From the NCBI RefSeq assembly GCF_042433515.1, contig NZ_JBHLVH010000001.1, positions 74,576 through 138,575 on the forward strand: DNA of 64,000 nucleotides. Reading direction: 5' to 3'. A model generated the notes under the pieces. The model had not been told where the DNA came from. It did not search any database and saw only the letters and a list, made by a program, of their open reading frames with translations. The translations under genes were made by a program, and so were the position numbers. The DNA is from Kytococcus schroeteri (GTDB lineage Bacteria; Actinomycetota; Actinomycetes; Actinomycetales; Dermatophilaceae). Shown piece by piece: positions 23,763-32,410 of this stretch. Every line of letters starts with the position of its first letter. Position 1 is the first letter of the stretch.

Positions 23763-24326
23763 ATGTCGCTGATCAACACCACCATCAAGCCCTTCCAGGC
23801 CACCGGTTTCGTGAACGGTGAGTTCAAGGACTACTCGGACGCCGACATCCAGGGCAAGTGGGCCATCTTCTTCTTCTACCCGGCCGACTTCACCTTCGTG
23901 TGCCCCACCGAGCTGGGTGACCTGGCCGACCACTACGAGGAGCTGCAGAAGCTCGGCGTCGAGGTCTTCGGTGTCTCCACCGACACCCACTTCACCCACA
24001 AGGCCTGGCACGGCTCCTCCGAGACCGTCGGCAAGGTGACCTACCCGATGCTGGGTGACCCCACCCACCTGCTGGCCAACAACTTCGAGATCCTGCGCCA
24101 GGACGAGGGCGTCGCCAACCGCGGCACCTTCCTGGTGGACCCCGACGGCGTCATCCAGTTCACCGAGGTGACCTCCGAGGGCATCGGCCGCAACGCCGCC
24201 GAGCTGGTCCGCAAGGTCAAGGCCGCCCAGTACGTGCGCAACAACCCCGGCCAGGTCTGCCCGGCCAAGTGGGAGGAGGGCGCCGAGACCCTGGAGCCCT
24301 CGCTGGACCTCGTCGGCAAGATCTGA
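23763..24326 (+). CDS. ahpC: Alkyl hydroperoxide reductase, peroxiredoxin subunit
   Basis: 187 residues, typical length. Reduces H2O2 and organic peroxides. The peroxidatic Cys is in DFTFVCPTELGD near residue 47; the resolving Cys is in GQVCPAKWEEG near residue 166. ATG follows GAGGGAG. It has a normal untranslated leader with OxyR-type sites. It is followed by ahpF after a 174-base gap holding a hairpin, which may lower ahpF relative to ahpC. Confidence 0.98.
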   Translation: MSLINTTIKPFQATGFVNGEFKDYSDADIQGKWAIFFFYPADFTFVCPTELGDLADHYEELQKLGVEVFGVSTDTHFTHKAWHGSSETVGKVTYPMLGDPTHLLANNFEILRQDEGVANRGTFLVDPDGVIQFTEVTSEGIGRNAAELVRKVKAAQYVRNNPGQVCPAKWEEGAETLEPSLDLVGKI

Positions 24327-24369
24327 TCGGCGACACCGCCCTCGGCGCCTGACGGCGTCGACCCCTGAC

Positions 24370-24413
24370 CCGACGGCGGTCGGGCCGGCCAGGTGCCGGT
24401 CGGCCGCCGTCGG
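24370..24413 (+). terminator. Hairpin between ahpC and ahpF
   Basis: Arms CCGACGGCGG and its complement with an inner GGCCGGCC segment. It lies within the operon, so it is likely a partial terminator or a processing/stability element. Confidence 0.5.
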
Positions 24414-24500
24414 TGCACCCACCACCCGCACCCGATGCGGTGCACCCGCCCCTGCGCCCTCGTCCCCGCCACGCCACGCCACGCACCCCTGGAGGACCCC

Positions 24501-26183
24501 GTGCTCGAGAAGAACCTCGCCACCCAGCTCCGTCAGCTCCTGGACAACCTGAAGCGTCCGGTCGAGCTGCTCACCACCGTCGAGGCCGACGCCACCGACG
24601 CCACCACCCGCGAGACCCTCGAGCTGTGCGCCGAGATCGCGGAGATGTCCGAGCTCGTCACCGCCCGTGAGGCCGAGGGCGACGAGCGCGCGCAGCGCAC
24701 CCCCTCGTTCACCATCCGCGCCGCCGACGACCACGCCGCGGCCGTGACCTTCTCCGGCCTGCCGATGGGGCACGAGTTCACCTCGCTGGTGCTCGCCCTG
24801 CTCAACATCGGTGGCCACCCGTCCAAGGCCGCCCCCGCCACCATCGAGCAGGTCCGGAACATCCGCGGCGAGCACCACTTCGAGACCTTCTTCAGCCAGT
24901 CCTGCCAGAACTGCCCCGACGTGGTGCAGGCGCTGGACCTCATGGCCACGCTCAACCCGGGCATCACGCACACCGCCATCGACGGCTCGGCCTTCCCCGA
25001 CGAGGCCGACGAGCGCGGCGTCATGGCCGTGCCCACCGTCTTCCTCGACGGCGAGGACTTCGGCTCCGGCCGCATGACCCTGGAGGAGATCGTCGAGCGC
25101 ATCGACGACGACGCCGCGCAGGCCGCCGCGGACCGCCTCTCCGAGGCCGACCCCTACGAGGTGCTCGTGCTCGGTGGCGGCCCGGCCGGCGCCACCGCCG
25201 CCATCTACGCGGCCCGCAAGGGCATCCGCACCGGCCTGGTGGCCGAGCGCATGGGCGGCCAGGTGAACGACACCATGGCCATCGAGAACCTCTCGGGCAC
25301 CTCCCACACCGAGGGTCCGCAGCTCTCGGCGGCGCTGGAGCGCCACGTCAACGACTATGACGTGGACCTCGTGAAGTCCCAGGTGGCCACCGGCGTCACC
25401 ACCGCCCGGGCCGAGGGTGGCTACCACTCCGTGGAGCTCGCCTCCGGCGCCACCCTGCGCACCCGCTCGCTGGTGGTCGCCACGGGTGCCTCCTGGCGCA
25501 CCATGGGCGTGCCGGGTGAGGAGGAGTACCGCAACAAGGGCGTCACCTTCTGCCCGCACTGCGACGGCCCGCTCTTCAAGGGCAAGCGCGTCGCGGTCAT
25601 CGGCGGTGGCAACTCCGGCGTGGAGGCCGCGATCGACCTGGCCGGCATCGTGGGCCACGTGACGGTGCTGGAGTTCATGGACTCCATGCGTGCCGACCAG
25701 GTGCTGCAGGACAAGTTGCGCTCCCTGCCCAATGTCGACGTCGTGCTCGGCGCGGCCACCCAGGAGGTCGTCGGCGACGGCTCCCGCGTGACCGGCCTGA
25801 GGTACGAGCTCCGCGAGACCGGCGAGGCCCAGCAGCTCGATCTCGAGGGCGTGTTCGTGCAGATCGGCCTGGTGCCCAACTCGGCCTTCCTCAAGGACTC
25901 CGGCATCGAGCTGACCGACCGCGGCGAGGTCGTCATCGACGAGCGGGGTGCCACCAACGTGCCGGGCGTGTTCGCCGCCGGCGACGTGGCCACCACCCCG
26001 TACAAGCAGATCGTCGTGGCCTTCGGCTCGGGCTCCACCGCCTCGTTGAGCGCCTTCGACCACCTCATCCGCACCTCCGCGCCCAGCCAGGGCGACGCGG
26101 AGGACACCGCGGCGCGCACCAAGGTGGTCGATGCCGACGCCGAGCCCACCGACGTGGCCGACACCGCGGACGCCTCGTCGTGA
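24501..26183 (+). CDS. ahpF: Alkyl hydroperoxide reductase, flavoprotein subunit
   Basis: 560 residues. Passes electrons from NAD(P)H to AhpC. An N-terminal tandem thioredoxin-like module (about 1-200) holds CQNC; FAD motif LGGGPAGATAA near residue 223; redox CPHC near residue 353; NAD-binding IGGGNSGVEAA; and GVFAAGDVATTPYKQ near the end. The start is GTG 24501 with GGAGG upstream. Earlier in-frame starts would run through the intergenic leader. The last 35 residues form an acidic Ala/Asp-rich tail. It overlaps oxyR by four bases. Confidence 0.97.
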   Translation: MLEKNLATQLRQLLDNLKRPVELLTTVEADATDATTRETLELCAEIAEMSELVTAREAEGDERAQRTPSFTIRAADDHAAAVTFSGLPMGHEFTSLVLALLNIGGHPSKAAPATIEQVRNIRGEHHFETFFSQSCQNCPDVVQALDLMATLNPGITHTAIDGSAFPDEADERGVMAVPTVFLDGEDFGSGRMTLEEIVERIDDDAAQAAADRLSEADPYEVLVLGGGPAGATAAIYAARKGIRTGLVAERMGGQVNDTMAIENLSGTSHTEGPQLSAALERHVNDYDVDLVKSQVATGVTTARAEGGYHSVELASGATLRTRSLVVATGASWRTMGVPGEEEYRNKGVTFCPHCDGPLFKGKRVAVIGGGNSGVEAAIDLAGIVGHVTVLEFMDSMRADQVLQDKLRSLPNVDVVLGAATQEVVGDGSRVTGLRYELRETGEAQQLDLEGVFVQIGLVPNSAFLKDSGIELTDRGEVVIDERGATNVPGVFAAGDVATTPYKQIVVAFGSGSTASLSAFDHLIRTSAPSQGDAEDTAARTKVVDADAEPTDVADTADASS

Positions 26184-27082
26184 ACCTGCGCGACCTCGAG
26201 TACCTGGTCGCCCTGGGCGACCACGGCAGCTTCGGTCGCGCCGCGGAGGCCTGCGGTGTCAGCCAGCCCACGCTGAGCACGCAGGTCAAGAAGCTGGAGG
26301 CGGCCCTGGGCTGCGCGCTCGTGGAGCGTGCGGGCCGCACCACGCGCCTCACCCCGGCCGGCGAGCAGATCGCCGGCCGGGCACGGCGCATGCTCGGGCA
26401 CGGCGACGCCATCCGGCGCGTCGCCGAGCAGGCCCGCGACCCCCGGGCCGGCTCGCTGCGGCTGGGCATCTTCCCCACCCTCGCGCCGTACCTGCTGCCG
26501 CACGTGGTGCCCGGCATCCGCGAGGCCCTCCCGGAGCTCAACCTGCTGCTGGTGGAGGAGCGCACGCCGGACCTCATGCGGCAGCTCCGGGAGGGCACCC
26601 TCGATGCGGTGGTGCTCGCCGGCCCGCTGACCGACCCCGGACTGGCGGTGGAGCCCCTCTTCCGTGAGGACTTCCTGCTGGCCGTGCCGCTGGACCACCC
26701 GCTGGCCGGGCAGGAGACGGTGGACCCCTCCGTGCTGGGCGACGAGTCGGTGCTCCTGCTGGAGGACGGCCACTGCCTGCGGGACCAGGCGCTCGACGTC
26801 TGCCGCTCCTCCGGCGCGGTGGAGATGGACGGCTTCCGCGCCACCTCCCTGGAGACCCTGCGGCACATGGTGGCCTCCGGGGTCGGGGTGACCCTCATGC
26901 CCCGCATGGCGGTCGACCGCCCCGGCGGCCCCGGGGGAGTGGCGACGGTCGAGTTCACCGCGCCAGCACCCCATCGGGACATCGTGCTGGCGTGGCGCGC
27001 CTCCTCGGTGCAGGCCGACCTCATGCCGGAGCTCGCCGAGCTGCTCCGCTCGGTGCCCGCGCCCCTGGCCACCCCGGCCTGA
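26180..27082 (+). CDS. oxyR: OxyR, LysR-type peroxide sensor
   Basis: 300 residues. An N-terminal LysR helix-turn-helix (residues 1-60: LEYLVALGDHGSFGRAAEAC, VSQPTLSTQVKKLE) and a substrate-like domain with DGHCLRDQALDVC. The two cysteines, nine residues apart, match the disulfide pair (Cys199/Cys208) that OxyR uses to sense H2O2. It is coupled to ahpF (GTGA overlap). OxyR-type sites upstream of ahpC imply control of the whole operon. Confidence 0.96.
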   Translation: MNLRDLEYLVALGDHGSFGRAAEACGVSQPTLSTQVKKLEAALGCALVERAGRTTRLTPAGEQIAGRARRMLGHGDAIRRVAEQARDPRAGSLRLGIFPTLAPYLLPHVVPGIREALPELNLLLVEERTPDLMRQLREGTLDAVVLAGPLTDPGLAVEPLFREDFLLAVPLDHPLAGQETVDPSVLGDESVLLLEDGHCLRDQALDVCRSSGAVEMDGFRATSLETLRHMVASGVGVTLMPRMAVDRPGGPGGVATVEFTAPAPHRDIVLAWRASSVQADLMPELAELLRSVPAPLATPA

Positions 27083-27115
27083 CGCCGCGGCAGGGGGGGG
27101 TGGCACCATCGGGCC

Positions 27116-27697
27116 ATGGACCAGGAGCGCGGCAGTCCGGCGGTGGGCGAGGTGGAGGTTGATCGGCTGCGGCTGGCCGATGTGGAGTCCCTCGCCCGGG
27201 TGCACGGGATGATCTGGCGCGCGACCTACACCGGACTCCTCCCCGATGCGGTGCTGGACTCCCTCGACCCCGTCGCCGGGGCCGCCCGGTGGCGGGAGGC
27301 CGCGCAGCGCCTCGCGGACGAGGGCCCCACCGGTGCCGCCCACCCACTGGGCAGCAACGGCCCACCCCCGGTCGCGGACACCCGAGTGGCACGCCAGCAG
27401 GACGGTCACGTGCTGGGTTTCATCTCCGTGGGCCCGCCCCGTGACGACGACCCCCCGGCGCCGAGGGAGCTGTGGGCGCTCAACCTGGACCCGGCCTGGC
27501 ACGGCACGGGCCTGGCCGACCGCCTGCTGACCGCAGCCCTCCCGATGGGGCCCGCCTACCTGTGGGTGCTCGAGGGCAACGAGCGGGCGATCGCGTACTA
27601 CGGCAAGCGGGGTTTCACCGACACCGGGCGGCGCAAGGAGCTCATCCACCGCACGGGGCCCACGGGTGTGGCGGAGTGGTGCCTCCTGCGCCCCTGA
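27116..27697 (+). CDS. GNAT-family N-acetyltransferase
   Basis: 193 residues. VDRLRLADVESLARVHGMIW, VLGFISVG, LWALNLDPAWHGTGLADRLL (acetyl-CoA loop: WHGTGLA in place of the usual QxxGxG/A) and AIAYYGKRGFTDTG match the GNAT fold. The substrate is unknown. A Pro/Gly-rich insertion sits at about residues 68-90. ATG 27116 follows CACCAT by six bases (leaderless pattern). The 199 bases after its stop show no feature. Confidence 0.85.
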   Translation: MDQERGSPAVGEVEVDRLRLADVESLARVHGMIWRATYTGLLPDAVLDSLDPVAGAARWREAAQRLADEGPTGAAHPLGSNGPPPVADTRVARQQDGHVLGFISVGPPRDDDPPAPRELWALNLDPAWHGTGLADRLLTAALPMGPAYLWVLEGNERAIAYYGKRGFTDTGRRKELIHRTGPTGVAEWCLLRP

Positions 27698-27896
27698 GTC
27701 AGCCCCGGTTGCTGGACGCGCCGGTCCCGCCGGTCCGGTCCGCGCCGCCGGACCCACCCCGGCGCGGCACGGTACTGCGCCGTCGATGTGTCGCGGACCA
27801 CGACGAGGGCGGCCGGTACTCCGGGCGGGGCGTGACCCGGCGGGGGCGAGGCTGCGCGCGGTGCCGGACGGCCTGGTGACCCCGGTCGGCTGAGCC

Positions 27897-29708
27897 TCAG
27901 CGCCCCAGGCGGCGGATGTCGTCGCGGTCGTCCAGGCGCGACCGGCGCCGGCGCACGCCCTTGGGCAGGGTGTGGTGCGGGGTGGTCCGGCGGCCCCGCA
28001 GCGCGCGGAACACCCACGTGTGCGGCACGTGCACGCCCGTGGCCAGCTTCTCCACGTCCGCGTCGCTGTACAGCGTGGAGGTGAGCTCGCCCAGGCCCTC
28101 GGCCGTGCCGAGCACCAGCAACGAGTCGCCCAGGTGCAGCGAGGTGCCGGGGTCGGGGGCCGCGGTGCGCTCCCGGCCGCGGCCGTGCACGGCCGGGTAG
28201 ACCTCCAGCGGTTCCCCGCTCTCGGGGTGGGTCAGCAGCTGCTTCAGGGTGATGTGCCCGCCCTCCAGCCAGCGCACCAGGGCGGGGGCGTTCTCCTCGG
28301 TGACGTCCAGCCGTGCGGCCTGCGGGGTCTGCGTGCCCACGCGCGCCTGCAGGTCCTCCAGCACCCGGGCCCCCCACTCCTCGTCGCGCTCCATCACCTT
28401 GCGCACGAAGTGCCAGTAGTTGGGGCTCACCAGGTAGGCCAGCGCCTCCCGGGAGATGAGCTCGGCCGGGTGGAAGGTGGCGTCGGGGGCGAAGGCCTTC
28501 ACGGTGGAGCGGCGGCCCAGCGTCTTCTGCCGCAGCACCAGGAAGCAGTCCGGGTTGGCCTCGCGCACCCGGGCGGCCACCGAGAGGTTCACGATGTCGC
28601 TCTCGGCGCCCACCACCACACCGGTCACGTCGTGCAGGTCCACCAGCTCCCCGGTGGGGCGCGCGTCGCGCACCTCCAGCCCGGCCCGCGTGAGGTCGCG
28701 GCTCACCTCCTCGCCGAACTCGCCGTCGCTCACCACGACCCACGGCCCGTCGTCGAGCCGCTCCCGGGGCTCCTCCAGCTCGGTGCCCGGAGGGCTCATG
28801 AGCCAGGTGGCGAGGCGGTGCACCGACGGCTTGCGCAGCTGCATCGTCAGGTAGGTGCCGAACTCGTCCAGCGGGTTGATGACGTGCTCCGGGAAGAAGT
28901 CCTGCATCCGGTCGGCCATGACCCGGCTGGTCGACCGGGCGATGACGGGCACGTCCGGGCGCAGCAGGTTGACGGTCATGACGATGGCGAGGTTGGTCTC
29001 GTCGTCCTCGGTCATGGCCAGTACGCCGTGGCACCACGGGCTGCCCAGCCCGGCGGTGCCGAGGGTGGTCACCTTGCGGGCGTCGCCGTGCAGGGCCAGC
29101 ACGCGTCCGCCGCGGCGCCCCATCGCCATCCGCTCGAGCCGCTCGGCGTCGCCGTCCACCACCACCACGTCGCGCTCGATCGCCACGAGGCCCTCGACCA
29201 CGCCCGTGCCGGCCTGGCCGTGCCCCACCACGATGTAGAACGGGTCGCGCGTGCGGCGCAGCGAGCGCATGAGCCGCAGCTCGGAGGTGGCCTCGCGGAA
29301 GCCGGGGGCGGTGAGCGTGTAGAACATCGCGGTCACCGCGTAGGTCCAGGTGAACACCGAGGCGAAGATCGACCCGGCCACCCACATGCGCTGGGGGATG
29401 GTGAACTCGTTGGGCACCTCGCCGTAGCCGATGGTGGTGGCCGTGTAGCTCATGACGTAGAACGCGTCGAACAGTGAGAGCCGGTGCGGGTTGCCGTCGG
29501 CGTCCACGCCGGGCATGAGCGAGAGGCCCACCACGCAGAAGGTGAACACGGCCACGATCATGAGCAGCGGTGCGCGCAGGCCGCGCAGGGTGGCGTTGAC
29601 CACCTCCCGCGCCTGGTCGTCCACGGGCACCTCCACCTCGCGGCGGCGGCGGGACTCGGGGCGGGCCGCCCGGTGGTGGGCGGTCATCCGCGTCAGGGGG
29701 TTGACCAC
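27897..29708 (-). CDS. Ion-channel protein with tandem RCK/TrkA-N domains
   Basis: 603 residues. A two-helix pore module: helix MIVAVFTFCVVGLSLMPG, filter TTIGYGEVP (a K+-channel TIGYG signature) and helix GSIFASVFTWTYAVTAMFY. Two nucleotide-binding RCK-like domains follow: FYIVVGHGQAGTGVVEGL near residue 158 and PWVVVSDGEFGEEVSRDL near residue 350, and a C-terminal region. The start is GTG 29708 with GAGG upstream; ATG at residue 8 is also possible. It lies ten bases after a DUF6394 gene in the same direction. Confidence 0.88.
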   Translation of the reverse strand: MVNPLTRMTAHHRAARPESRRRREVEVPVDDQAREVVNATLRGLRAPLLMIVAVFTFCVVGLSLMPGVDADGNPHRLSLFDAFYVMSYTATTIGYGEVPNEFTIPQRMWVAGSIFASVFTWTYAVTAMFYTLTAPGFREATSELRLMRSLRRTRDPFYIVVGHGQAGTGVVEGLVAIERDVVVVDGDAERLERMAMGRRGGRVLALHGDARKVTTLGTAGLGSPWCHGVLAMTEDDETNLAIVMTVNLLRPDVPVIARSTSRVMADRMQDFFPEHVINPLDEFGTYLTMQLRKPSVHRLATWLMSPPGTELEEPRERLDDGPWVVVSDGEFGEEVSRDLTRAGLEVRDARPTGELVDLHDVTGVVVGAESDIVNLSVAARVREANPDCFLVLRQKTLGRRSTVKAFAPDATFHPAELISREALAYLVSPNYWHFVRKVMERDEEWGARVLEDLQARVGTQTPQAARLDVTEENAPALVRWLEGGHITLKQLLTHPESGEPLEVYPAVHGRGRERTAAPDPGTSLHLGDSLLVLGTAEGLGELTSTLYSDADVEKLATGVHVPHTWVFRALRGRRTTPHHTLPKGVRRRRSRLDDRDDIRRLGR

Positions 29709-29718
29709 GGGGTGGACC

Positions 29719-30105
29719 TCAGCGGCCGCGGTAGTTCACGGTCTCGATGACGAGGATCACCAGCGAGACGAGGTTGGCCAGCAGCGCGCCGATGGCCAGC
29801 GACACCACGGACGACATGGCCTGCGCGTCGATGGGGGCGTCCCGGCCCTGGTCGATCCACACCCAGACGGCGGTGGCGGCGAGCAGCTGCAGGCAGGAGA
29901 CGAGGCTGGCGGCCAGGTGCACCGCGCCCACGTGGGTGCGGTCGCCCAGCTTGAGCACGGCGGCCACGAGGTTGACCACGAGGGCGGCGTAGAGCTCGTA
30001 GGAGTTGTGCAGGTCGGGATCGCTGATGTCCCCCGTCACGTAACCCAGGTTGAGGGTGGCGGCCAGGAGCACGAAGAAACCGAAGACGACCTTCTCGAAG
30101 TTCAC
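29719..30105 (-). CDS. DUF6394-like small membrane protein
   Basis: 128 residues with about four hydrophobic segments. NFEKVVFGFFVLLAATLN, YELYAALVVNLVAAVLKLGD and GALLANLVSLVILVIETV match what I recall of the DUF6394 family. GTG 30105 is leaderless, seven bases after TACGGT. The following gene, ten bases away, is a K+-channel/RCK protein, so this may be an accessory subunit of that channel. Function unproven. Confidence 0.75.
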   Translation of the reverse strand: MNFEKVVFGFFVLLAATLNLGYVTGDISDPDLHNSYELYAALVVNLVAAVLKLGDRTHVGAVHLAASLVSCLQLLAATAVWVWIDQGRDAPIDAQAMSSVVSLAIGALLANLVSLVILVIETVNYRGR

Positions 30106-30141
30106 GCCCCCCACCGTACGTGCTCCCCCACCCGGTCGAGG

Positions 30142-30201
30142 GGCACAAGAGAGGGAGCCACCGGACCCCTCAGTACGGTGGCTCCCTGTCCCTTGTGTGC
30201 C
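30142..30201. repeat. Imperfect long inverted repeat (family F)
   Basis: Left arm GGCACAAGAGAGGGAGCCACCG; right arm CGGTGGCTCCCTGTCCCTTGTGTGCC (given in parts: CGGTGGCTCCCT, CCTTGTGTGCC). It lies between two divergent promoters, so it is not the terminator of either gene. The rest of 30202-30356 holds the response-regulator promoter. Confidence 0.6.
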
Positions 30202-30356
30202 GCTCCGGCGTTCCTCCAGAAGGCCGGCGGCCGAGAACGTGTCCCTCGCTCTCGATGTGTCCCATACAAACCCGGCCACATCTCACGTCTCGCACGCGTT
30301 GCTCACAGGACGTTCACAACTTTCGCGTGAGCACGCCCGCCTCCTACTGTGGCCCC

Positions 30357-31043
30357 GTGACCGTGAACCAGAACGTCCACGTCCTGCTGGTCGAGGACGA
30401 CGAGATGCTCCGAGAGACGACCGCCCTGGTGCTGGAGCGCCAGGGGTTCTCCGTGTCCACGGCCGCCGACGGCGTGGACGGCCTGGACGCGCTGCGCCGT
30501 GAGCGCTTCGACGTGGCGGTGGTGGACGTGATGATGCCGCGCATGGACGGCATCACGTTCGCTCGCAAGGTGCGGGAGGACTCCGACCTGCCCATCGTGC
30601 TGCTCACCGCGCGCGACCTGCCGCACGACCAGCTCGCCGGCTTCCAGGTGGGCGTGGACGACTACGTGACCAAGCCCTTCGACGGCGAGGTGCTGGCCGC
30701 CCGCCTCCGCGCGGTGCTGCGCCGGGTGGACACCGTGCCGACCGAGCCGACGACCACCACCATCCGGGTGGCGGACCTGACGGTGAACCGCGACGGAATG
30801 GTGGTGCAGAAGGCCGGGGAGACCATCAGCCTGAGCGCCACCGAGTTCCGCCTGCTGGAGGTGCTGCTGGACCACCGCGGCCGGGTGCTCTCGCGCCACC
30901 AGCTGCTGGAGATGGTGTGGGACATCGGCTCGTGGGGTGACACCCACGTCGTGGAGGTCACCGTGCAGCGCCTGCGCCGCAAGATCGGCGCCGAGCGCAT
31001 CGTCACCGTCCGCGGAGCGGGCTACAAGCTGGTGGATGCGTGA
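30357..31043 (+). CDS. OmpR/PhoB-type response regulator
   Basis: 228 residues. Receiver domain with VEDDE near residue 12, phospho-acceptor Asp57 in VVDVMMPRMDG, and Lys in VTKPFDGE. The C-terminal winged helix has LSATEFRLLEVLLDH and VVEVTVQRLRRKIG. It resembles the envelope-stress regulator CseB in overall layout, but the target genes are unknown. The leaderless start GTG 30357 lies six bases after TACTGT. It overlaps its kinase gene by four bases (GTGA). Confidence 0.94.
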   Translation: MTVNQNVHVLLVEDDEMLRETTALVLERQGFSVSTAADGVDGLDALRRERFDVAVVDVMMPRMDGITFARKVREDSDLPIVLLTARDLPHDQLAGFQVGVDDYVTKPFDGEVLAARLRAVLRRVDTVPTEPTTTTIRVADLTVNRDGMVVQKAGETISLSATEFRLLEVLLDHRGRVLSRHQLLEMVWDIGSWGDTHVVEVTVQRLRRKIGAERIVTVRGAGYKLVDA

Positions 31044-32410
31044 GCCCGGACCGTTCCGGGGACCCCGAGGCCCCCAGGCGCCGCACCGGCGGCATCCCCA
31101 CCCACCGCCTCGACGCGGCGGTGACCGGCCCGATGCGGGTGAGCGGCCGCAGCGCTCGTCGGGACCAGCGACTGGGGGGCACCCGCTGGCGTGACTCCAT
31201 CCGGACCCGGATCGTACTGGCGGTGCTGCTGGTCTCGATGGTCACCAGCGCCGGCCTGGGGGTGCTCCTGGCCTCGCAGGCCTCGGACGCCGCGCGTGAG
31301 AACCTGCGCCAGCAGGCCGTGAGCCGGCTCGACACGGTGAGCGCCTCCTACCGGCTGGACGGGCGTGTGCGCCGCGGCGCCACGGCCGACCCGGACGTGC
31401 CGCCCCGGGAGCTCGTGCAGGGCATGGAGCAGGGGGAGCGGCGGAGCTACTACGACGGCGACACGATGTGGGCCACCGAGCGGCTCGGCAAGGACGTGCT
31501 GCTCACCGTGCAGCTGGACGACGACATGCTGCGCCAGCAGGACGCCGAGCGGCTGCGGACCCTGCTGCTCTCCCTGGCGCTGGCCTCGGCCATCTCCGCG
31601 GCGGCGGCCTGGACGCTCGGCAACGCCCTCTCGAGCCGGCTCCGCAGCGCGGCCACGGCCGCCACGGCCATGGCAGAGGGGGACACCACGGCCCGCACGG
31701 ACACCGGCGGACGTGACGAGGTGGCCGCGCTCACCCGGGCCGTGGACACCCTCGCGGTGACCCTGCAGAGCCGCCTGGCGGCAGAGCGCGCCTTCACGGC
31801 GGACGTGGCGCACGAGCTGCGCACCCCGGTGACGGGGCTCGTGAGTGCCGTCGAGCTGCTCCCCGAGGGGCGCCCGGCCACGCTGGTGCGCACGCAGGTG
31901 GGCCGGCTGCGGCGCCTGGTGGAGGACCTGCTGGAGGTCTCCCGGCTGGAGAGCGGGTCGGAGGTGGCCACCCTGGAGGAGCACGACCTCGGCGAGGTGG
32001 TGGACCGCACGGTGCGCTTCCTGGCGGTCTCCGCCCCGTGCGAGCGGGTGGAGCTGCGGGGCGAGTCGCCGCAGCAGGTCCTCATCGACCCGCGGCGCTT
32101 CGAGCGGATCATGGCCAACCTGCTGGTCAACGTGCAGCGCCACGGGGGCGGTCACTGCGTGATCACCGTGGTGCGCCGCGCGGTGGTGGTGGACGACTTC
32201 GGGGACGGCTACCCCGCGGAGATCCTCGAGCACGGCCCGCAGCGCTTCCACGGCAGCGGGGCGAGCAAGGGCACCGGGCTCGGCCTGACCATCATCTCCA
32301 AGCAGGCGGCCACGATGGGGGCGACGGTGGAGTTCGACCGGGCCCGCACCGGCGGGGCGCGCACGGTGCTGCGCTTCCAGGCCGCCGACGCTCAGTGGGG
32401 CAGCTCGTAG
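31040..32410 (+). CDS. Sensor histidine kinase (HAMP-HisKA-HATPase)
   Basis: 456 residues. A 55-residue cytoplasmic lead, TM1 at about 57-78, a small extracellular sensor of about 90 residues, TM2 at about 174-196, HAMP, and HisKA with FTADVAHELRTPVTG (His near 258). The ATPase has NLLVNVQRHGGG, VVVDDFGDGYP and GTGLGLTIISKQ. In the D box the usual DxGxG reads DDFGDGYP. The 3' end overlaps the convergent lipoprotein gene by 19 bases. Confidence 0.93.
   Translation: MSPDRSGDPEAPRRRTGGIPTHRLDAAVTGPMRVSGRSARRDQRLGGTRWRDSIRTRIVLAVLLVSMVTSAGLGVLLASQASDAARENLRQQAVSRLDTVSASYRLDGRVRRGATADPDVPPRELVQGMEQGERRSYYDGDTMWATERLGKDVLLTVQLDDDMLRQQDAERLRTLLLSLALASAISAAAAWTLGNALSSRLRSAATAATAMAEGDTTARTDTGGRDEVAALTRAVDTLAVTLQSRLAAERAFTADVAHELRTPVTGLVSAVELLPEGRPATLVRTQVGRLRRLVEDLLEVSRLESGSEVATLEEHDLGEVVDRTVRFLAVSAPCERVELRGESPQQVLIDPRRFERIMANLLVNVQRHGGGHCVITVVRRAVVVDDFGDGYPAEILEHGPQRFHGSGASKGTGLGLTIISKQAATMGATVEFDRARTGGARTVLRFQAADAQWGSS

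Noticed and set aside
24393..24500. Longer start for AhpF
   Set aside because: The extra residues are Pro/His/Arg-rich leader sequence after a hairpin; GTG 24501 has GGAGG and begins the normal domain.
27698..27896. Possible small gene in the gap between the GNAT and channel genes
   Set aside because: No ribosome site, no codon pattern and no domain; nothing else visible in the gap.
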